Below, piece after piece: positions 1-6,245 of a stretch of DNA of 8,019 nucleotides. The first letter of the stretch is position 1; each line of letters begins with the position of its first letter. The notes under the pieces were generated by a model, which saw only the letters and a list, made by a program, of their open reading frames with translations, was not told where the DNA came from and searched no databases. This DNA comes from Candidatus Hodarchaeota archaeon (GTDB lineage Archaea > Asgardarchaeota > Heimdallarchaeia > Hodarchaeales > Hodarchaeaceae): contig JAEOSP010000169.1 of NCBI GenBank assembly GCA_016840305.1, forward strand, positions 1 to 8,019, in the 5' to 3' direction. The position numbers were made by a program, and so were the translations under genes.

Positions 1-1
1 C

Positions 2-67
2 GCTAGTCAGAAAACAGGTTACGGTTTACCTAAAGTAACACGTTTAATTCGAAAATTGGTTTCATAA
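2..67 (+). CDS. Possible 3' end of an unidentified plus-strand gene (partial)
   Basis: From base 2 the plus strand reads 21 sense codons and then TAA at 65-67. The peptide contains KTGYGLPKVTRLIRKL, a basic and hydrophobic mix that looks like a plausible protein C-terminus. If real, the gene would converge on the minus-strand gene that stops at 92. A frame this short stays open by chance quite often, and I recognise no family. No other protein-like reading is evident in the first 91 bases. Confidence 0.27.
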   Translation, partial: ASQKTGYGLPKVTRLIRKLVS

Positions 68-71
68 TTGT

Positions 72-91
72 ATTTAGAAAACGGATAAAAA
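72..91 (-). terminator. T-rich tract just after the 92-865 gene, possible archaeal-type terminator
   Basis: Read on the minus strand, the bases right after the stop codon of the 92-865 gene contain a run of five T (87-91) and a second run of four T (78-81). T-rich tracts without a hairpin are the usual form of archaeal termination signals. I see no stem-loop here. In DNA this AT-rich such runs also occur by chance. Confidence 0.25.
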
Positions 92-865
92 CTAACGCGG
101 TTTTAAATTAATTTTAGTTGGTTTAGTTCCCTTAATTTGTTCATAGATATCAAGAATTTTTTGAACCTCGGATTCAATACCAGAAATTTCAAATATTGTT
201 GATCCTGCACCATCATATACTCCACCAGATCCAATTGGATAAACCTCAACTGCACCAAGTAAGTCAGTCGCATCAATTTCCGAGAAAATTTCTCCTCCTA
301 CAATGGGAAATAGGCCTACTGGTAAACCACGGGCAAAGTCAATATTTTTTTGACCACCCAAATTTGGGACAAGTTCTGTAATCGGAAATGGAACCATTTT
401 TTCAAGAGATATTGGTACGATCATTTTTATTCCTCTTGTAATACACATGGCATAAACTGACCCAATAGTCCCACCTTGAGGGTGTGCAACTAAAACACCA
501 GCTACCCAATCTGTTCCTAAAGCATTTCCACCTTTTATTACTATGTCGCAAGATTCAACAGCATTAGCTATAGACTCAAAAAACGGTTTTCCATTACGAA
601 ACACAACTTCAGGTGTTCTTGTATCTGGATTTGATTGCCAAAGTGATCCATCTATAACTCCTGCCACGTAATTGTCAATATCAATTTCAAATTCAGTGTT
701 ACCAGTAGCCCATAGAAATTCTCGGAGTATGAAACTGTTTGTGATTCCTCTCCCAATTGCAATAGTGCCAGTCTTCAGATGTTTTTCTATATCAGGATGC
801 TTCAGAATTGCTTTAGCAATAAATGCACGACTTTCCCACATATTAAAAACTAATTGAATACGCAT
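92..865 (-). CDS. Conserved-looking hypothetical protein, glycine-rich, soluble
   Basis: I do not recognise this 257-residue protein. It has no signal peptide or membrane segment and looks cytoplasmic. It contains several glycine-rich turns after hydrophobic strands, typical of an alpha/beta enzyme: AIGRGITNS (36-44), DIVIKGGNAL (107-116), HPQGGTIGS (128-136) and IGSGGVYDGAGST (211-223). The spacing of a strand with GxG near the N-terminus, then a DIVI strand with GG, recalls the ribose-5-phosphate isomerase/DeoR/CoA-transferase fold, but that is a weak impression. The C-terminal 30 residues look helical and end in a basic tail. The ATG at 865 is preceded by AGGA (875-878) with a nine-base gap. 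The gene lies 40 bases downstream of the MBL-fold hydrolase on the same strand, so the two are probably co-transcribed. Confidence 0.8.
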   Translation of the reverse strand: MRIQLVFNMWESRAFIAKAILKHPDIEKHLKTGTIAIGRGITNSFILREFLWATGNTEFEIDIDNYVAGVIDGSLWQSNPDTRTPEVVFRNGKPFFESIANAVESCDIVIKGGNALGTDWVAGVLVAHPQGGTIGSVYAMCITRGIKMIVPISLEKMVPFPITELVPNLGGQKNIDFARGLPVGLFPIVGGEIFSEIDATDLLGAVEVYPIGSGGVYDGAGSTIFEISGIESEVQKILDIYEQIKGTKPTKINLKPR

Positions 866-905
866 TTTATCAAATCCTATTTTGAATGGCTATTAATGAT
901 TAGAG

Positions 906-1544
906 TTAATAAGAGATTTTTTCCCCATTTATAGGAACGATGCATTTGGTCTGGGGAAATTCTTTACTTAACTTCTTACAAAAACCTTTTGGACTCCTCC
1001 ACAACCAATGCATCGGAACAATGATTGGGAGAGGTTTTTTGAATTTTTTTAATTCCTTAATGGCACCCTTAGGTGAGGCTGCAAACATACTTCCGATAGG
1101 AACAGCTAGCATATCGAGGTCTAAATTCGTAAAACCTTCGAAATTTACACTATCTCCTAGGTGTCCGAATACAAATGAAGGAGTTTTTACTACAACGCCA
1201 ATGTTCTCTACACCACGGAAGAAACCATGCTTACCACTGATAAATTCAAACTCCCAAATCCCTTTCTTAAGACTTTCACCATCTTTGATTGTGATAGTTT
1301 GATCTTTGAATTGCGAGTACTTATTTATAACTTGTGTGTTACCAATTAAAATCGCAGAGGGGGAATTAATTTCAAGAAATATATCAATTCCAGCCGTATG
1401 GTCTGGATGATGGTGTGTTGCGTAAACAATATCTGCTTCAAGTTGACTATGACTTTTTTTGCGAGGATCGATTAATAATTTTGAATTATTATACTCTAAT
1501 AGGAAACAGGATTGACCAAAATATGTAATAGTAGTAGAGCTCAT
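906..1544 (-). CDS. Metallo-beta-lactamase-fold metal-dependent hydrolase (UPF0173-like)
   Basis: This 212-residue protein is a compact single-domain MBL-fold hydrolase that probably binds two metal ions in the cytoplasm. The N-terminus (TITYFGQSCFLLE, then LLIDP at 23-27) is typical of the UPF0173/YtnP-like branch. Metal ligands visible are the HxHxDH signature as H44, H46, D48 and H49, then H106 in GKHG, D131 in GHLGD and H179 in PMHW. Length fits a stand-alone hydrolase, with no added RNA-processing or flavodiiron domain. The substrate cannot be told from sequence; relatives act on lactones, phosphoesters or unknown compounds. The ATG at 1544 is the only reasonable start and has no clear Shine-Dalgarno, so the transcript may be leaderless. 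It is the first gene of a likely two-gene unit with the 92-865 gene and is divergent from the gene at 1638. Confidence 0.88.
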   Translation of the reverse strand: MSSTTITYFGQSCFLLEYNNSKLLIDPRKKSHSQLEADIVYATHHHPDHTAGIDIFLEINSPSAILIGNTQVINKYSQFKDQTITIKDGESLKKGIWEFEFISGKHGFFRGVENIGVVVKTPSFVFGHLGDSVNFEGFTNLDLDMLAVPIGSMFAASPKGAIKELKKFKKPLPIIVPMHWLWRSPKGFCKKLSKEFPQTKCIVPINGEKISY

Positions 1545-1595
1545 AGTGAAGACTTTGAAATGCTCTTCATCAAAAAGATTTTTATCAATATTATT

Positions 1596-1609
1596 TTATC
1601 ATTTGATAA
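1596..1609. promoter_or_regulatory. 14-base palindrome in the divergent intergenic gap, candidate operator
   Basis: TTATCA (1596-1601) and TGATAA (1604-1609) form a perfect inverted repeat around a two-base centre. A further TTATCA half-site lies at 1582-1587, 14 bases upstream in direct orientation. The element sits in the 93-base gap (1545-1637) between two divergent start codons, where both promoters must be. Its position suits a shared regulator site. Its AT-rich make-up means chance is a real alternative, and I cannot place either TATA box with confidence. Confidence 0.35.
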
Positions 1610-1625
1610 TTCACAAGATTTCTAC

Positions 1626-1630
1626 GAGGT
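1626..1630 (+). promoter_or_regulatory. Ribosome binding site that fixes the start at 1638
   Basis: GAGGT lies seven bases before the ATG at 1638 and matches the core of the anti-Shine-Dalgarno complement. No comparable motif precedes the ATG at 1512. This is the main reason for choosing the shorter 323-residue product. Confidence 0.65.
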
Positions 1631-1637
1631 ATATCTC

Positions 1638-2609
1638 ATGAAGATCGATACTACCCTTTTGCGTCAATTTGAGAGTAATTTTGACTCACTAAACCCTGAA
1701 AAAGGAACTATATCAGTAAATATTCTTGGTTATGGGGAAATTAGTTTAGTCTTCGAATTAAAGGGTTCTAAGGAACCAATAGCATACAAAAGGCTTCCTA
1801 TTTTTGATAATGAGATGCAGATTGAACGTCATATAAAGGCCTATACACTCTATCATAAGATTCTGAATAAACTCAGTATAAATGTTCCTCCTGAAGACAC
1901 ATTTTGGGTCGAAGCAAATGATGGTACTATTGTCCTTTATTGTGCCCAGCAAATGATAAACCCTTTATCCATTGCAAATAGAATAATTCATCAAGAGATT
2001 ACAAAAGAAGAAATCTATCTTTTAGTTCATTTGATAATTCAAAAGTTATCTAAAATCTGGTTATACAATCAGCGTTCAACCAACCTTCAGGTAGGGATTG
2101 ATGGCCAGATATCAAACTGGGCTGTGGCTGATTACAATCCTGATAATCCTACAATTTCAGACACTGATACTCTCCTGTATCTGGATACAAGTACTCCTAT
2201 GTTCCGTGTAAATAATGTTGATGCAATGGAGCCAATTCTATTTTTAAAAAGCGCTCCTTCATTTTTAAGATGGGCATTAGAAGCAGCATTTCTTGATGAA
2301 GTTGTAGATCGCTATTTTGACTTCCGATTGGTTACAATTGATCTTTTAGCCAATTTATTCAAGGAACAAAGATCAGAACTCATCCCTGGGCTTTTGAATA
2401 TTATTAATGATTTCTTCAATGATGAAGTTTCTGAATTAGGAGTAGTACCAATAACCTACGACGAAGTTGATAAATACTACAATGGATTTCTTGGCGATCG
2501 TCAAATTTGGGTTATTTTCCAAGCTGTTAGAAAGATGGATCGCTTTTTACAGACACGGATGCGTCGTGGAACTTATAATTTCTATTTGCCAGGTAATATT
2601 AAAAGATAA
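1638..2609 (+). CDS. Protein-kinase-like protein of unknown substrate (DUF6206-like)
   Basis: This 323-residue soluble protein resembles, from memory, the DUF6206 family, which has no settled function. Kinase-type landmarks appear in the right order: a glycine-rich loop LGYGEISLV (30-38), an AYK lysine (K51), glutamates E59 and E63 as candidate helix-C residues, GIDGQISNW with D155 and N160 spaced as in the catalytic-loop DxxxxN, and LDTSTP with D183 where DFG would stand. The C-terminal half (about 205-310) is mostly helical. The open frame reaches back to an ATG at 1512, but that start would overlap the divergent hydrolase gene by 33 bases and adds residues of no clear character. The ATG at 1638 has GAGGT at 1626-1630, seven bases upstream, and starts where the recognisable protein begins. 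The kinase reading is inference; a small-molecule kinase is as likely as a protein kinase. Confidence 0.82.
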   Translation: MKIDTTLLRQFESNFDSLNPEKGTISVNILGYGEISLVFELKGSKEPIAYKRLPIFDNEMQIERHIKAYTLYHKILNKLSINVPPEDTFWVEANDGTIVLYCAQQMINPLSIANRIIHQEITKEEIYLLVHLIIQKLSKIWLYNQRSTNLQVGIDGQISNWAVADYNPDNPTISDTDTLLYLDTSTPMFRVNNVDAMEPILFLKSAPSFLRWALEAAFLDEVVDRYFDFRLVTIDLLANLFKEQRSELIPGLLNIINDFFNDEVSELGVVPITYDEVDKYYNGFLGDRQIWVIFQAVRKMDRFLQTRMRRGTYNFYLPGNIKR

Positions 2610-3620
2610 TTAATCATCCCAGACAAATTTCAATGGTTTTCCTTCAAGAAAATTGACAATATCACTGACAATCATTTCTGTCTGATGTCTGATAACATCA
2701 TGAGTATTACCACCAAAATGCGGCATAACTGTAACATTATCAAACTCTAAAAAAATATTATCAGAATCAACAGGCTCGTCATCAAAAACATCCAATCCTG
2801 CTCCAGCAATACGTTTTTCTTTTATTGCTTGATACAAAGCATCCTCATCGATACAATAGGATCGTGCAAGGTTGAAAAAATGAGCAGATGGTTTCATTAA
2901 CTTTATCATGTCTTCACTTATTAGTTCATCAGTTTCTTCTGTAGGATTAGTATGAATAGTAATCATATCAGATGTTTTCATCAAAAATTCTAATGAAACA
3001 GAGGAGGCATTTGTCATTACAACTGTTGGGTGATCAGAGGGTACATATGGATCGAAGTACAGAATCTTTGAGCCAAATCCATTATGTAAACGTTTAGCTA
3101 CTCGTTGACCAATCTGACCGAAACCTACAATACCAATTGTAAGTCCTCCTAGTTCTATACCCATGAATTTATTGAAAAACTCTGCAAATCCATCTTCATC
3201 AAGATCTGAAAAATCAAAATCTCCTTTCCGAAGAAATCTATCAATTTCAATTATCTTGCGAGCTTGAATTAGCATAAGCGCAACCGTTAAATCAGCTACC
3301 GCATCTGCATTCCGGTGAGGAGTATAAATTACAGTTATCCCGTTATTTTTGGCAGTTTCTGAATCTATATTAACAGGATTTCCCCTCGTTGAACCAATTA
3401 GTTTCAGATTAGTTTGTTCTATGACTTTAGTATCAACTTCATCCGTCTCTGTAATGAAAATATCAGCATTTAATGAGTTTAGCTTTTCAATTAGTTCATC
3501 CTCATCAAAATAAAGCTTTCCAGTCTCTCGCCAATTTTCATAAACAACCTCCACATCCTTAAGATTTCGAAGCTTAGCTAAACCTGACTCATAGAATTGT
3601 GATGTGATAAAAATTTTCAT
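2610..3620 (-). CDS. NAD(P)-dependent D-isomer-specific 2-hydroxyacid dehydrogenase
   Basis: This 336-residue cytoplasmic enzyme should interconvert a 2-hydroxyacid and a 2-ketoacid. The split catalytic domain (about 1-105 and 295-336) surrounds a Rossmann domain with GFGQIG (166-171), followed by FDP at 189-191, an acidic position that favours NAD over NADP. Catalytic residues are R253 (NLARS), E282 (DDEP) and H301 (PHFGGNT). The substrate loop reads STRGNPVNID (77-86). There is no C-terminal ACT domain, so it need not be the serine-pathway phosphoglycerate dehydrogenase; glyoxylate, hydroxypyruvate or another hydroxyacid is possible. The frame is open to an ATG at 3713 inside the kinase gene, but family homology begins with MKIFIT at 3620, where AGGT (3628-3631) lies seven bases upstream. 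It is the last gene of the five-gene run, 31 bases after the kinase stop. Confidence 0.92.
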   Translation of the reverse strand: MKIFITSQFYESGLAKLRNLKDVEVVYENWRETGKLYFDEDELIEKLNSLNADIFITETDEVDTKVIEQTNLKLIGSTRGNPVNIDSETAKNNGITVIYTPHRNADAVADLTVALMLIQARKIIEIDRFLRKGDFDFSDLDEDGFAEFFNKFMGIELGGLTIGIVGFGQIGQRVAKRLHNGFGSKILYFDPYVPSDHPTVVMTNASSVSLEFLMKTSDMITIHTNPTEETDELISEDMIKLMKPSAHFFNLARSYCIDEDALYQAIKEKRIAGAGLDVFDDEPVDSDNIFLEFDNVTVMPHFGGNTHDVIRHQTEMIVSDIVNFLEGKPLKFVWDD

Positions 3621-3627
3621 TTTACTG

Positions 3628-3631
3628 ACCT
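3628..3631 (-). promoter_or_regulatory. Ribosome binding site that fixes the dehydrogenase start at 3620
   Basis: On the minus strand AAGGT precedes the ATG at 3620 with a seven-base gap. It lies in the 31-base gap after the kinase stop codon, which supports translation restarting here instead of from the overlapping ATG at 3713. Confidence 0.6.
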
Positions 3632-3651
3632 TAATTGACGCTATGGGGCAT

Positions 3652-5166
3652 TTATTCCTCTGGACGAGATCTATTAAATATTTCCTTCCATTCTGGATAG
3701 AGAGAGAAGTCATACTCCTCAGCTTGATCTATTTGAGGATAATAGATAGTGTTGTCAACTAATAATCCCAGAGCTTCTTGGATATTTTGATACTTGCCAG
3801 TTCCAATCATTGCAGCAAGTGATCCTGCTACTGATGCCCCCTCTGGAACACAAACCTGTATTTCAACATCCATGACATTAGCTAAGATCTGATTAAAAGC
3901 TTTAGATCTACTCAATCCTCCAACTAGGTGAACTTTGTTCAAAGATTTGACGATCAGATCTTGAATTTGCTCTGTATTCGCTCTTACGGCATAGGCAAGA
4001 TTTTCAAGTAAGGCTCTAGCAAATGAAGCTATGTTTGCAGGGGTATCAAGTGAATATGATATTGGAATAAAAGTGAATCCACCCCCTTCAGGAACTGAAA
4101 CCATTGATTGGGCTGAAAAAATGGAGGGTCCAAGATCCGCAAACACTCCTCTACTGCCTACAGGTTGTGAGAGAGCGAGAGATTCAAATTTTTCATAGGG
4201 GTTTGGAACGCCTAATTGTTGAAGAATATCTTCGACAAACCATTTATGAACATCCCCCGCAGATCCAGCATTTGATTCTACTACCCATAAATTGTTTACA
4301 AAAGCTCCAGTCCACAATTTTTGGTCTGGATCGACAATAGGTTGGTCAATTATCATTTGAATTGGCATAGTGGATCCAGCTACTACACCTAAAGATCCAT
4401 TATCAAATGCTCCACATCCAATGAGAGAAGCTTGTGTATCAGCAGCACTCATGACTATAAGAGTCTGAGAATTGAGATCTAGACGCTTAGCTACCTCTGG
4501 GAGAACATTACCAATTACTTGACCGAACTGTAAAAAATCAGGTAAAATTGAATCAGGAATTTCGAATTCAGAGAGAATCTTATTCGACCAGTTCCGCTTA
4601 TTAATATCATAAAAGAGTGTTTCAGCCGCGGAAGTATCATCGATTACATATTTACCAGTAAGACGATAATTTACCCACCCATCAATTGAGAGAAGATGGC
4701 TAATATTGTTATACAGATCTTCATCATTATCCCTAAACCAAAGTAATCTTGGAAGTGAGAATAAGAAAGGTAATCCATGTCCTGTTATTTCAAACAGCTC
4801 TTCATTATCCATATATTCTTCTGTATCTATTTCAAGACCTCTTGCATCACGATTAGGTCCTGAGTAAAGTTCTTTACCGTTTTTATCTAAAAATACGCAC
4901 CCATGTCTTTGGGATGTGGCTGTGATTGCTAAAATATCTTTAGAATCGATATTAGCTCTTTTAATTGCTTGTTTTGTATCTTGGAGTAGAAAATTCCAAA
5001 ACAATTCAGCGTCAAATTCACAGCCATAAAGGTCAAGATCCTCTGGGATTGTATAATGATGACTCCAAGCGGTTTTGGAAAAACCTTTAATGAGTCCATC
5101 CCCATTGATTACGGTAGCTTTGGATCCACTAGTTCCAGCGTCTAAGGAGAGGTAATAACCATTCAT
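3652..5166 (-). CDS. FGGY-family carbohydrate kinase (xylulokinase/LsrK-like), substrate unknown
   Basis: This 504-residue cytoplasmic kinase should transfer the gamma-phosphate of ATP to a sugar, most likely a ketose. Both FGGY domains are complete. The N-terminal domain has the phosphate loop DAGTSGSK (9-16), TSQRHGCVFLD (84-94) and SIDGWVNYRLTGKY (160-173). The likely catalytic base is D243 in AADTQ, followed by a glycine-rich VVAGSTMPIQ strand (261-270). The C-terminal domain has VGGLSRSKAFNQILA (415-429), the adenosine-binding motif, and the PEGASVAGSLAAM helix (441-453). Length is normal for the family. General features recall xylulokinase and the autoinducer-2 kinase LsrK, but FGGY substrates cannot be assigned by eye. 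The ATG at 5166 has AGGA at 5178-5181, eleven bases upstream. It follows the aldolase stop by 22 bases, as expected if the kinase product is the aldolase substrate. Confidence 0.93.
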   Translation of the reverse strand: MNGYYLSLDAGTSGSKATVINGDGLIKGFSKTAWSHHYTIPEDLDLYGCEFDAELFWNFLLQDTKQAIKRANIDSKDILAITATSQRHGCVFLDKNGKELYSGPNRDARGLEIDTEEYMDNEELFEITGHGLPFLFSLPRLLWFRDNDEDLYNNISHLLSIDGWVNYRLTGKYVIDDTSAAETLFYDINKRNWSNKILSEFEIPDSILPDFLQFGQVIGNVLPEVAKRLDLNSQTLIVMSAADTQASLIGCGAFDNGSLGVVAGSTMPIQMIIDQPIVDPDQKLWTGAFVNNLWVVESNAGSAGDVHKWFVEDILQQLGVPNPYEKFESLALSQPVGSRGVFADLGPSIFSAQSMVSVPEGGGFTFIPISYSLDTPANIASFARALLENLAYAVRANTEQIQDLIVKSLNKVHLVGGLSRSKAFNQILANVMDVEIQVCVPEGASVAGSLAAMIGTGKYQNIQEALGLLVDNTIYYPQIDQAEEYDFSLYPEWKEIFNRSRPEE

Positions 5167-5170
5167 TATT

Positions 5171-5205
5171 ATTCAAATCCTGAATATTCTACAATTCAAA
5201 TCCTG
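5171..5205 (-). repeat. Pair of 12-base direct repeats spanning the aldolase end and kinase ribosome binding site
   Basis: On the minus strand CAGGATTTGAAT occurs twice, at 5194-5205 and 5171-5182, 23 bases apart. The first copy encodes the last residues of the aldolase (PGFEL). The second supplies the AGGA used as the kinase ribosome binding site. A small local duplication could have produced the second from the first, though chance similarity in AT-rich DNA is possible. Confidence 0.55.
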
Positions 5206-5812
5206 GAAACGGTCTTAATTCGCCTCCAAATTTCTTAGCATTCAAATAAAGTTGCAGATACTCCTCTAAAGCACGAGTTTTTATTGCTGCATTCTGAAAT
5301 GACTCTTCGCTCACAGCAATAACTCCATGATTCTCTAAAATTAAAGTTAAACTATCCCATAACAATTCTGCAACTGATTCACCCAATTCATCAGAACCAC
5401 TCTGTTTATATGGGGCAATGATAATTTCAGGAACAAGGAACCCTAATTCTGCAGTTAAAGGGGGTATTTTTGGGGGAACAGCTAATAAAGAAAAAGCAGT
5501 TGCTAAAGGTGCGTGAGAATGTACTATGAAATTAAAATCTTCATCCTCTTTATAGATTCGCAGATGCATTGGCCATTCTACACTAGGAGATAATTCTGAC
5601 TCATCTAATACTTCTCCTTCCATAGACATCTTAATGAGATGTTTAGGCTCAACCAAATCCTTTTTCATCCCTGAGGGAGTAATCCAGAAAATATTATTAG
5701 GATCCTCACTTGATCGAAATGAGAGATTTCCTCCAATATCAGTTAGGATTTTCTCTTTGTATAACTCCTTCATAGTGTGACATAATGATTCCTTTAATTC
5801 TAGATCACTCAA
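5189..5812 (-). CDS. Class II (zinc-dependent) sugar-phosphate aldolase, FucA-like
   Basis: This enzyme of about 207 residues belongs to the class II aldolase/adducin family, whose L-fuculose-1-phosphate aldolase splits a ketose-1-phosphate into dihydroxyacetone phosphate and an aldehyde. Numbered from the TTG at 5812, the phosphate-binding loop GGNLS is at 27-31 and TPSG at 45-48. The catalytic glutamate is E79 in the VEWPMHL stretch. Zinc ligands are H98 and H100 (HSH) and H162 (ENHG), matching E73, H92, H94 and H155 of E. coli FucA. All active-site residues are present, so an aldolase is more likely than an inactive adducin-type member; epimerase or decarboxylase relatives remain possible. 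No ATG opens the frame. The TTG at 5812 has GAGGT eight bases upstream, whereas the TTG at 5821 directly abuts that motif. The gene follows the SCP2 stop by 24 bases. Confidence 0.9.
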   Translation of the reverse strand: MSDLELKESLCHTMKELYKEKILTDIGGNLSFRSSEDPNNIFWITPSGMKKDLVEPKHLIKMSMEGEVLDESELSPSVEWPMHLRIYKEDEDFNFIVHSHAPLATAFSLLAVPPKIPPLTAELGFLVPEIIIAPYKQSGSDELGESVAELLWDSLTLILENHGVIAVSEESFQNAAIKTRALEEYLQLYLNAKKFGGELRPFPGFEL

Positions 5813-5820
5813 AATCTTCA

Positions 5821-5825
5821 ACCTC
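5821..5825 (-). promoter_or_regulatory. Ribosome binding site for the aldolase, favouring TTG at 5812
   Basis: GAGGT on the minus strand overlaps the first base of the in-frame TTG at 5821, which leaves no spacing for that codon. The next in-frame TTG, at 5812-5810, lies eight bases downstream of the motif, a normal distance. Using it shortens the product by three residues and costs no family motif. Confidence 0.5.
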
Positions 5826-5836
5826 AGGACTAATAG

Positions 5837-6169
5837 CTATTTCATTAGTTTCTGTAGTTTCAATAAGTCAGGCATACTGCCATTGACCTTTAACTTTTTT
5901 GCGGTATAAGCTTTCATACCACCTAGTTCACCAGTCATAATCTTCACCCAAGAATCAGAATCTGTCGTTATCTTTACGTTAGATTTCTCAGGTACACCTT
6001 CAATGACTTCTCCTGGTACCCCTGCCTCGATAATGAAGTAAAGAGTTTTTTCTAGGTCAGTAAACTCGAAGGACATAGTTTTATTCCATTTTCTAAAAGC
6101 TTTTTTTGATTTCTCGGTAAAAAAGTTCTGACGAAATTTCTCTACACTTTCAACGTATTCTTCTGACAT
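5837..6169 (-). CDS. Stand-alone SCP2 sterol-binding domain protein
   Basis: This 110-residue protein looks like a single SCP2 domain, a fold with a hydrophobic tunnel that binds lipids, acyl chains or other apolar ligands. Visible features are alternating strands LYFIIEAG (43-50) and SNVKITTDSDSWVKIMTGE (63-81), then the typical C-terminal stretch GGMKAYTAKKLKVNGSMPDLLKLQKLM (83-109), in which the glycine-Met-Lys-Ala turn, the KLKVxG strand and the final amphipathic helix are family hallmarks. It has no signal peptide or membrane helix. Length suits a lone domain with no fused dehydrogenase or thiolase. The ATG at 6169 has only a weak GTGAT match five bases upstream. It lies between the AOR and the aldolase; its ligand and its link to sugar breakdown are unknown. 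It could be a carrier or sink for an apolar substrate, or simply co-regulated. Confidence 0.88.
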   Translation of the reverse strand: MSEEYVESVEKFRQNFFTEKSKKAFRKWNKTMSFEFTDLEKTLYFIIEAGVPGEVIEGVPEKSNVKITTDSDSWVKIMTGELGGMKAYTAKKLKVNGSMPDLLKLQKLMK

Positions 6170-6190
6170 TGTTCATCACTCTGAGATATG

Positions 6191-6197
6191 TATTATA
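6191..6197 (-). promoter_or_regulatory. TATA-like element upstream of the SCP2 gene
   Basis: The minus strand carries TATAATA 21 bases before the SCP2 start codon, in the 76-base gap that is the longest within the five-gene run. The distance would suit an archaeal TATA box for a nearly leaderless transcript, giving the SCP2-aldolase-kinase-dehydrogenase genes a promoter independent of the AOR. The element is short and AT-rich, so this is tentative. No clear upstream B-recognition element is visible. Confidence 0.28.
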
Positions 6198-6245
6198 CAG
6201 TAACAAATTATTCATTTCTTAAAGATTATGGGTACAGATGCAACT

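Noticed and set aside
196..1302. Plus-strand open frames opposite the two minus-strand genes (196-381, 672-857, 940-1302)
   Set aside because: They are antisense to well-supported coding frames and their translations show no domain-like pattern.
1512..1637. N-terminal extension of the plus-strand kinase-like gene from an ATG at 1512
   Set aside because: It overlaps the start of the divergent hydrolase gene, lacks a ribosome binding site and adds 42 residues of no clear character, while 1638 has GAGGT at good spacing.
1758..1952. Minus-strand open frame of 64 codons inside the kinase-like gene
   Set aside because: It is antisense to a supported gene and has no recognisable protein features.
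1600..2045. Near-identical 18-base strings at 1600-1617 and 2028-2045
   Set aside because: A 14-base exact match of AT-rich sequence is expected about once by chance in a window this size, and the second copy lies within coding sequence.
2610..3620. Assignment of the dehydrogenase as SerA of serine biosynthesis
   Set aside because: It has no ACT domain, and its neighbours are sugar-breakdown genes, with no serine-pathway aminotransferase or phosphatase.
3621..3713. N-terminal extension of the dehydrogenase from an ATG at 3713
   Set aside because: It lies mostly inside the kinase coding region in another frame; family homology and AGGT both point to the ATG at 3620.
3652..5166. Assignment of the kinase specifically as LsrK (autoinducer-2 kinase)
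   Set aside because: Resemblance is general to the FGGY family, and no other lsr genes such as lsrF, lsrG or the transporter are present.
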